DNA of 5,001 bases from Acidiferrobacterales bacterium (GTDB lineage Bacteria > Pseudomonadota > Gammaproteobacteria > Acidiferrobacterales > Sulfurifustaceae), in NCBI GenBank assembly GCA_919902095.1, contig CAKKQL010000117.1, forward strand, positions 1 to 5,001, read 5' to 3'. The notes under the pieces are model-generated. The model had not been told where the DNA came from. It saw nothing but the letters and a program-made list of their open reading frames with translations, and searched no databases. Position numbers and translations under genes: made by a program. This document shows, in pieces, positions 1 to 5,001 of this stretch (the stretch's first letter is position 1; each line of letters opens with the position of its first letter).

Positions 1-371
1 TCCGCCGCCTGCGCCAGTCCTGCATCAGCAAAGTCGTACTTTTCTGGCTCATTCCGGCTCTTTTACTGTCTCTGGGCTTACGCATCTGTTTGCATTTTCC
101 GGACGCCGACCACAGTACGCCCGTGCATCTGGAAAGCATGCTCGCCACCGCCGCCGACCACGGCGCATCGGAACCCACCGCCGATGTGGATATGCCGCTG
201 TCCGCGGTGCTCAAGGCGTTCCAGACGAACCTGGCGTGCGCCCTGTTCGTCTTCGTCCTGGTTCTCTCTTTCGCGCTCCGCACCGGGCCCGGCGTGCGGC
301 CGGAAACGCTGTGGTTCCGTCCGCCGCGCGGCTGCCGCCTCACTCCTCCGCTGCGCGCCCCGCCGCGCTGA
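1..371 (+). CDS. Small two-TM membrane protein upstream of the efflux operon, 5'-truncated by window edge (CzcI-like position)
   Basis: The frame starting at base 3 is open from the window edge to a TGA at 369-371, giving at least 122 residues. No ATG lies near the edge, and the first in-frame TTG (base 90) would cut off a hydrophobic segment, so the real start is probably before the window. Visible residues about 11-30 are strongly hydrophobic after an RRLR stretch, fitting a signal anchor or signal peptide. Residues about 31-75 form a polar loop with H31, H37, H42, H53 and D34, D36, D52, D61, D63. Residues about 77-92 form a second hydrophobic helix. The tail is rich in Arg and Pro and ends PPLRAPPR. 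Positive charge at both ends suggests cytoplasmic termini and a periplasmic loop. CzcI-like proteins occupy this place upstream of czcC; a role in metal sensing or binding is inferred from position and loop composition only. It could instead be an unrelated small membrane protein. Confidence 0.7.
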   Translation, partial: RRLRQSCISKVVLFWLIPALLLSLGLRICLHFPDADHSTPVHLESMLATAADHGASEPTADVDMPLSAVLKAFQTNLACALFVFVLVLSFALRTGPGVRPETLWFRPPRGCRLTPPLRAPPR

Positions 372-386
372 TACTCCCTGCAGTCC

Positions 387-417
387 GGCCGTCAGGGCGG
401 GTGTACGCCCGCCGGCC
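387..417 (+). other. GC-rich hairpin in the gap between the small gene and the channel gene
   Basis: GGCGGG at 396-401 pairs perfectly with CCCGCC at 408-413 around a six-base loop TGTACG. An outer GGCC/GGCC pairing (387-390 with 414-417) can extend it across a five-base left-side bulge. It begins 16 bases after the stop of the small gene. No T-run follows (the next bases are TTGGCG), so it is not a standard rho-independent terminator. It may be an mRNA-stabilising or processing structure, or simply a chance product of high GC. Confidence 0.3.
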
Positions 418-453
418 TTGGCGTTCATCCCAACCGATCCGATGAGCCGCCGA

Positions 454-467
454 CTCCGTTCGCGGAG
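454..467 (+). other. Short TTCG-loop hairpin just upstream of the channel gene's ribosome binding site
   Basis: CTCCG (454-458) pairs with CGGAG (463-467) around the tetraloop TTCG. An alternative, mutually exclusive stem pairs CGCGG (461-465) with CCGCG (469-473) and touches the first base of the Shine-Dalgarno stretch. Either fold could affect access to the GTG start of the channel gene. The stems are only five pairs long in a GC-rich background, so chance is a serious possibility. Confidence 0.25.
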
Positions 468-472
468 CCCGC

Positions 473-479
473 GGGAGAG
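473..479 (+). promoter_or_regulatory. Ribosome binding site of the channel gene, supports the GTG start
   Basis: GGGAGAG lies eight bases before the GTG at 488. The alternative in-frame ATG at 509 has no purine-rich stretch at suitable spacing, so this site favours the GTG start. An in-frame TGA at 443-445, with no other start codon after it, makes GTG 488 the furthest possible upstream start. Confidence 0.6.
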
Positions 480-487
480 AGTGTTCC

Positions 488-1774
488 GTGTTACATCTTC
501 GATATGTCATGAGCGCGGCCGCGCTTGGCGTCGCTGCGGCCCTGCTGAACCCGGTTTCTGCCGCCGACGCCGTGCAAAAACCTGTCTGGACGCTGGAAAC
601 GAGTGCGCGCCGCGCGCTCGACGTCGCGCCGGAATTGCGCCAGGCCGAGGCCCAGGTGGCGGCGCGCGAAGGCGAGTACCGGCAGGCGGACGCCTGGCCC
701 AATCCCACGCTCGAACTGCGCGCGGATGACAAGCTCGGAATCGAGGATGGAAGCGGTGGCACGGATCTGACGCACGTCGGCATCAGCCAACCGTTGCCAC
801 TGCGTCGCCTCGCACGCGCCCGCGCCGTGGCCGCCGCCAACCTCGAAGCCGCCAGGGAAAACCGCCGTTACGAACACCTGCGACTCGAAAACCAGACGGC
901 GCATGCCTACCACAAGTTACAGCTCGCCGCGGCACGACTGAAACTCGCCGAGGAGAAACAACAGCAGGTGTCGGGGCTTGCCGAAACGCCGCGCGGGCGC
1001 GATCCCCTGGTGCGCTATCTCGCGCCGACCGAGCGCCTGCGCCTCGATATCCTGCGCGAAGAGGCGCAACAGGCGATTGCCTTCGCCGAGGGCGAACACA
1101 GCGAGGCGGCATCGCATTTTCGCGCGCTGCTCGCGCTTCTCCCCGAGGCCGAGCTGGCGCTTACGGAGCTTGCCCCGGTCGCACCGCCGCCGCCGCTGGC
1201 GAGCCTCGAACACGGGCTTGAGAGCCATCCCGCCCTGAATAGCGCGCGCAAGGAGCAGGAGGCGGCGCGCGCCGGCATCGAGGCGGCGCGCGCGAGCCGC
1301 TTCAACGATCCCGCCCTGACGTTCTTCCGCGAGCGCGACTTCATCGGCGGCGGGCGCCGCGACGTCAACGGCGTGGGTCTGAGTATCCAGATTCCGCTGT
1401 GGAACCTGAACACCGGCGGCATCGGCAAGGCCTACGCCGAGGCGGATCAGGCCCAGGCACGGCAGGCGACACGGCGACGCGATCTCACCAGCCGCCTGCG
1501 CACCAGTCACACCCACCTCGGGCACCTCATCGAGCAAGCCGAGCATTTTCGCGTCCGGATTCTCGATCCCGGCAAACGGCTCTTTGATCTGACGCGCCGC
1601 GGTTTTTCCGCCGGCGAGGCGGGCATCCTTGCCTTGGTCGACGCGAGCAACACCTACTTCGATGCCCGGTGGCGCTATCTCGAACTGCTCGCGCAGAGCT
1701 GGATCGAGGCCGCTGACGTGCGCCTGGCCGCCGGCCGCTCGGCGCTCGATACTTCCGCGGAGGGCGCGCCATGA
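488..1774 (+). CDS. TolC-family outer-membrane channel protein, CzcC-like (HME-RND efflux)
   Basis: This 428-residue protein is the outer-membrane and periplasmic-tunnel part of a tripartite metal-cation exporter; its length is typical for CzcC-type members. The GTG start is chosen for its Shine-Dalgarno site and because it gives a complete signal peptide: HLR, then a hydrophobic core (about residues 7-21), then cleavage near PVSA-ADA (after about residue 25). There is no cysteine in the whole protein, so it is not a lipoprotein, unlike CusC or OprM. The two OEP repeats are visible. The first has PNPTLEL (71-77) and SQPLPLRRLARAR (100-112); the second has LSIQIPLWNLNTGGIGKA (298-315) and a GEAGILALVDASNTYFDAR stretch (376-394). 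Long Ala/Glu/Arg-rich amphipathic stretches between them fit the helical barrel. The last four bases overlap the permease gene, so the two products are expected to work together. The family is clear; the transported metal is not shown by this subunit. Confidence 0.93.
   Translation: MLHLRYVMSAAALGVAAALLNPVSAADAVQKPVWTLETSARRALDVAPELRQAEAQVAAREGEYRQADAWPNPTLELRADDKLGIEDGSGGTDLTHVGISQPLPLRRLARARAVAAANLEAARENRRYEHLRLENQTAHAYHKLQLAAARLKLAEEKQQQVSGLAETPRGRDPLVRYLAPTERLRLDILREEAQQAIAFAEGEHSEAASHFRALLALLPEAELALTELAPVAPPPPLASLEHGLESHPALNSARKEQEAARAGIEAARASRFNDPALTFFRERDFIGGGRRDVNGVGLSIQIPLWNLNTGGIGKAYAEADQAQARQATRRRDLTSRLRTSHTHLGHLIEQAEHFRVRILDPGKRLFDLTRRGFSAGEAGILALVDASNTYFDARWRYLELLAQSWIEAADVRLAAGRSALDTSAEGAP
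1759..1764 (+). promoter_or_regulatory. Ribosome binding site of the RND permease gene, inside the channel gene
   Basis: GGAGGG lies six bases before the ATG at 1771, within the last codons of the channel gene. With the ATGA overlap it fixes the permease start and indicates coupled translation, with some independent initiation possible. Confidence 0.65.
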
Positions 1775-4700
1775 TCGCCACCCTGATCCGCTTCGCCCTG
1801 GTCCAGCGGCTCATGATCCTGCTGCTCGCGGCCGCAGTCACGGCCGGCGGGCTGTGGGCGTTTCGCTCGTTGCCCATCGACGCCTTCCCCGATATCTCCA
1901 GTCCGCAGGTGATGGTGATCGTGAAGGCCCCGGGCATGGCGCCCGAGGAGGTTGAGGCGCGCATCAGCTTCCCAATCGAGATGGAGATGCAGGGCCTGCC
2001 GCGCCAGACGGTGCTGCGCTCGACCACCAAGTACGCGCTCGCCAGCGTCATCATCGACTTTGAGGACGGCACCGACATCTATTGGGCGCGGGCGCAGGTG
2101 GCCGAGCGCTTGAACCAGGTCTGGAGCTCGCTGCCGGCTGGCGTGTCCGGCGGACTCGCGCCCATCACCACGCCACTCGGCGAGATTTATATGTATCGCA
2201 TCGTGGGTGAGGGCTATAGCAACCAGGAGCTACGCGCGCTGCAAGACTGGACGATCCGCCCGCGCCTGCGCACCGTGGATGGCGCCGCCGACGTGAACTC
2301 GCTGGGCGGCGAGGTGCGCGCCTTCGAGGTGGTGCCCGATCCCAAACGGCTCGCGTCTCAGGGCCTGGACCTCGACGATCTCGAGCAGGCGATCGAGAAG
2401 AACAACCGCAACGCCGGCGGCGACCGCATCAACCGCGGCGACGAGATGTTGCTGGTACGCACCGTGGGCCAGTTGCGCGACGCCGAGGACATCGGCAACG
2501 TCACGGTCACCACGCGCAGTGGCGCACCGGTACGCATCAAGGATGTGGCGAGCGTGCGCCTCGGCGCGCTCACACGCTACGGCGCCGTGACGGCGAACGG
2601 TAACGGCGAGGTCGTGACGGGTCTCGTGCTGCTGCGCAAGGGCGCCAACAGCCGCACCACGGTGGAAGGCGTGAAGCGCGAACTTGAAGCGCTTAAGGCG
2701 ACGCTCCCCAAGGGTGTGCACATCGAGCCGTTCTACGACCGCACCGAACTTATCAACGAAGCGGTGTGGACCGTGGAGAAGGCGCTCGGCGAGGCGGTGG
2801 TGCTGGTGCTGCTGGTGCTCATCGTGCTGCTCGGCAATCTGCGCGCCGCGCTCACGGTGGCGCTGATCCTGCCGCTGTCGGTGCTCGCCACCTTTCTTCT
2901 CATGCGCATCTTCGGCGTCTCCGCCAACCTCATGTCGCTCGGCGGGCTCGCCATCGCCATCGGCATCCTGGTGGACGCGGCCGTGGTGGTAGTGGAGAAC
3001 GTGCATACGCAGTTGAGCCACGCGCCGCCGGGCGTGAGTCGTCTGCACCTTGTGTACCGCGCGACCTTGGAGGTGGCGACCCCGGTGATCTCGGGCGTGC
3101 TCATTATCATCATGGTGTTCCTGCCGCTCTTCAGTCTCACCGGCCTCGAAGGCAAGATGTTCACGCCGCTCGCCGTCACCATCTCCTTCGCCCTGCTGGG
3201 TTCGCTGGTGCTGTCGCTCACGGCGATCCCGGTGCTCGCGAGCTTCCTCATGCGCGGTGGCGCTCACGGCGACGGTTGGCTCCTGGCGCACCTCAAGCGC
3301 GCCTACCTGCCGGTCATGCGCTGGGCGCTGCACCACCGCGGGCGCGCGGTGGGCGGAGCGCTCGCCGCACTCGTGATCGCGGCGGCGCTGTTCCCCTTCA
3401 TCGGGCGCGAATTCATGCCGGTAATGGACGAGGGCACCACGGTGATCATCATCGAAAAGTCATCGAGCGTGTCGCTCGAACGTTCGCTCGCCATGGACCA
3501 GCCGATCCACCAAGCGCTCATGGAGTTGCCGCAGGTCACCGGCGTGGTATCGCGCACCGGCGCCGACGAGCTACGCCTGGACCCGATGGGCCTCTACCAG
3601 ACCGATAACTTCCTGCTGACGAAGCCGCGCAGCGAGTGGGGCATCGGCCTCGAGGAGTTCCACAAGCAATTGCGCGAGAAGCTCGGTCGCTTCAAGGACT
3701 GGGAGCTGGACATCGCCTTCACCCAGCCGATCGACATGCGCACCTCGGAGATGTTGACCGGCGTGCGCGCGGCCATGGCGATCAAGCTGTTCGGCGAGGA
3801 TCTCGCAGTGCTGGAGGAAAAATCAAAGAGCATCGAGGAAATCGTTGGGCGCATCCCGGGCGCGGTGGACATCTTCCGCGGGCGGCTCTCCGGCCAGAAG
3901 TACCTGCGCCTTGACATCCGCCAGGAAAATATCGCGCGCTACGGCATCCGCACCGAGGACATCAATCGAATAATCGAAACCGCCGTCGGCGGCAAGGTCG
4001 TGAGCGAGATCATCGAGGGCAACCGCCGCAGCCCGGTGCTGCTGCGCTACCCCGAGCCCGCGCGTGCCTCGCCGCAGGCGCTGGGACAACTCCTGATCGA
4101 AACGCCGGGCGGGGCCAAGGTGCCGCTCGCGCTGCTCGCCGATATCGAGGAGGTGGACGGGCCGGTGCAGATCACGCGCGAATCGGCCAAGCGCCAGGTG
4201 GTGGTACAGGCGAACGTTGAGAACCGCGACGTCGTGGGTTTCGTGGATGAGGTGCGCGCGGCGATCGAACGCGAAGTAAAGCTGCCTCAAGGCTACTACG
4301 TCACCTACGGCGGCCAGTTCGAGAACGAGCAGCGCGCGACCGCGCGCCTCGCGCTGGTGGTGCCCGTTTCCATCGCCCTCATCTTCCTGATGCTCTTTTC
4401 CACCTTCCGCTCGCTGCGCCAGGCCGGGCTCATCATCCTCAATATTCCCTTCGCGTTGATCGGCGGCGTGGTGGGTCTGTTCGCTTCCGGGCTCTATCTC
4501 TCGGTGCCGGCCTCGGTCGGCTTCATCACGCTCTTCGGCGTGGCGGTATTGAACGGCGTCGTCATGGTGGCGTATTTCAACCAACTGCACGCGGCCGGGC
4601 GCACGGTGCTGCAAGCGGTGCAGGAAGGCGCCGAGCGGCGGCTGCGACCGGTGCTCATGACGGCGCTCATCGCGAGCCTAGGTCTCGTGCCCATGCTGCT

Positions 4701-4860
4701 CGCGACCGGCCCGGGCTCCGAGTTGCAACGCCCGCTCGCCGTGGTCGTGATCGGCGGGCTCATCACATCTACCCTGCTCACGCTCGTGCTGCTGCCGACG
4801 CTCTATGCATGGTTGGAGTCGCGCGCCGAAGGCAAACTCCAGACGGGGGGAGGTAAATGA
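1771..4860 (+). CDS. Heavy-metal efflux RND permease, CzcA/CusA (HME-RND) family
   Basis: A complete 1029-residue inner-membrane proton/cation antiporter, of typical length for the family (about 1020-1070). TM1 is at about 14-33, followed by the first periplasmic porter domain with APEEVE (57-62). TM2-TM6 lie at about 341-495, with TM4 carrying GILVDAAVVVVEN (398-410). TM7 (about 526-543) is followed by the HME motif GREFMPVMDEGT (545-556), the second porter domain (to about 856), and TM8-TM12 (about 858-1014). D402 and E409 match CzcA D408 and E415, but A396 replaces CzcA D402. By alignment from memory, the CusA metal-binding methionines (573, 623, 672) correspond to Q610, E660 and I726, and CusA relay residues E939 and K984 correspond to L927 and V961. 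This argues against a Cu(I)/Ag(I) pump and favours a divalent cation or an uncharacterised subgroup, so I give no gene symbol. The gene overlaps both neighbours by four bases; no adaptor gene separates it from the channel gene. No frameshift or internal stop is seen. Confidence 0.96.
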   Translation: MIATLIRFALVQRLMILLLAAAVTAGGLWAFRSLPIDAFPDISSPQVMVIVKAPGMAPEEVEARISFPIEMEMQGLPRQTVLRSTTKYALASVIIDFEDGTDIYWARAQVAERLNQVWSSLPAGVSGGLAPITTPLGEIYMYRIVGEGYSNQELRALQDWTIRPRLRTVDGAADVNSLGGEVRAFEVVPDPKRLASQGLDLDDLEQAIEKNNRNAGGDRINRGDEMLLVRTVGQLRDAEDIGNVTVTTRSGAPVRIKDVASVRLGALTRYGAVTANGNGEVVTGLVLLRKGANSRTTVEGVKRELEALKATLPKGVHIEPFYDRTELINEAVWTVEKALGEAVVLVLLVLIVLLGNLRAALTVALILPLSVLATFLLMRIFGVSANLMSLGGLAIAIGILVDAAVVVVENVHTQLSHAPPGVSRLHLVYRATLEVATPVISGVLIIIMVFLPLFSLTGLEGKMFTPLAVTISFALLGSLVLSLTAIPVLASFLMRGGAHGDGWLLAHLKRAYLPVMRWALHHRGRAVGGALAALVIAAALFPFIGREFMPVMDEGTTVIIIEKSSSVSLERSLAMDQPIHQALMELPQVTGVVSRTGADELRLDPMGLYQTDNFLLTKPRSEWGIGLEEFHKQLREKLGRFKDWELDIAFTQPIDMRTSEMLTGVRAAMAIKLFGEDLAVLEEKSKSIEEIVGRIPGAVDIFRGRLSGQKYLRLDIRQENIARYGIRTEDINRIIETAVGGKVVSEIIEGNRRSPVLLRYPEPARASPQALGQLLIETPGGAKVPLALLADIEEVDGPVQITRESAKRQVVVQANVENRDVVGFVDEVRAAIEREVKLPQGYYVTYGGQFENEQRATARLALVVPVSIALIFLMLFSTFRSLRQAGLIILNIPFALIGGVVGLFASGLYLSVPASVGFITLFGVAVLNGVVMVAYFNQLHAAGRTVLQAVQEGAERRLRPVLMTALIASLGLVPMLLATGPGSELQRPLAVVVIGGLITSTLLTLVLLPTLYAWLESRAEGKLQTGGGK
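4849..4853 (+). promoter_or_regulatory. Ribosome binding site of the DUF3240-type gene, unusually close to the start
   Basis: GGAGG sits within a run of six G (4845-4850) followed by AGG, in the last codons of the permease gene. Only three bases separate GGAGG from the ATG at 4857, shorter than the usual five to nine, although pairing shifted into the G-run would lengthen the gap. No better in-frame start follows, and the protein family begins at this point. Confidence 0.5.
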
Positions 4861-5001
4861 AAAACCTGACGCTCATCGTTCACGCCGACATCAAGCAAGC
4901 CTTGGCCGACGTGCTGCGTGCGTTACCCGAGGTAACGGGATTCACGTTCACGCCGGTCGAGGGCCACGGCCCGCAGGACGAGCGCGACCCCCTGCTTTCG
5001 G
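4857..5001 (+). CDS. DUF3240-family small protein, 3'-truncated by window edge (PII/CutA-like partner of metal efflux pumps)
   Basis: The frame opens with ATG at 4857, in a four-base ATGA overlap with the permease stop, and stays open to the window end (48 codons plus one base). The visible protein begins MKNLTLIVHADIKQALADVL, a beta strand followed by a helix. It continues with PEVTGF (24-29) and TPVEGHG (32-38). This pattern is what I recognise from DUF3240 proteins, usually about 100 residues and encoded directly after czcA-type permeases. The strand-helix-strand start with a VxGHG turn resembles PII/CutA-type trimeric signalling proteins, so a cytosolic regulatory or metal-sensing role for the pump is plausible; the family has no proven function that I know of. 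There is no signal peptide in the visible part. The rest of the gene lies beyond the window, so domain completeness cannot be judged. Confidence 0.8.
   Translation, partial: MKNLTLIVHADIKQALADVLRALPEVTGFTFTPVEGHGPQDERDPLLS

Noticed and set aside
387..417. Hairpin considered as a rho-independent terminator of the small gene
   Set aside because: The stem is GC-rich but no run of T follows, so the required U-tract is missing.
442..487. ATG at 442 as an alternative upstream start for the channel gene
   Set aside because: It is in a different frame from the channel, and the channel frame has a TGA at 443-445, so it cannot extend that protein without a frameshift for which there is no sign.
184..729. 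Open + strand frame of 181 codons spanning the small gene, the gap and the channel gene's 5' end
   Set aside because: It overlaps two better-supported genes in another frame. Its product is Arg/Ala/Pro-rich without hydrophobic or domain structure.
2790..2840. Repetitive GTGCTGCTGGTGCT stretch considered as a simple repeat
   Set aside because: It encodes the Leu/Val-rich TM2 of the permease (about residues 343-354) and is explained by codon use for a hydrophobic helix.
2230..3336. Long open frame of 368 codons on the - strand, inside the permease gene
   Set aside because: It is antisense to the strongly conserved permease frame. Its translation is low-complexity His/Arg/Glu-rich, as expected for the mirror of GC-rich codons, and shows no recognisable domain.
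3823..4614. Open frame of 263 codons on the - strand in the 3' half of the permease gene
   Set aside because: Same cause: a GC-driven shadow of the permease coding frame with His/Arg/Asp-rich composition and no family resemblance.

Overview
The window holds most of a heavy-metal efflux operon of the HME-RND (CzcA/CusA) class, read entirely on the + strand. Its high GC content, GC-rich third codon positions, CzcC-like outer-membrane channel and CzcA-type pump point to a Gram-negative bacterium, most likely a high-GC gamma- or betaproteobacterium. No phylogenetic marker is present, so this placement is an inference.

Layout. Bases 1-371 are the 3' part of a small gene whose start lies before the window. 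It encodes a protein of at least 122 residues with two hydrophobic segments around a His/Asp-containing loop, and it sits where czcI-like genes sit upstream of czcC. A 116-base gap (372-487) has two GC-rich hairpins and no recognisable promoter or rho-independent terminator. Bases 488-1774 encode a 428-residue TolC-family outer-membrane channel of the CzcC type, starting at GTG. Bases 1771-4860 encode a complete 1029-residue HME-RND permease. Bases 4857-5001 are the 5' end of a DUF3240-type small protein that runs off the window.

The channel, permease and DUF3240 genes are joined by two ATGA overlaps, so they are very probably translationally coupled. The permease and channel would form the inner- and outer-membrane ends of a tripartite cation exporter. 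The DUF3240 protein looks like a PII/CutA-like cytosolic partner.

The most notable point is an absence. The periplasmic adaptor (CzcB/CusB), usually encoded between channel and permease, is not in this window and there is no room for it between the genes. The second point is that the permease has a mixed signature: TM4 lacks the first Asp of CzcA, as in CusA, but the CusA methionine triad and CusA proton-relay residues are also missing, so the substrate cannot be assigned. Otherwise this looks like a recognisable metal-resistance locus; I see no mobile element, CRISPR array, RNA gene or clearly unprecedented system.
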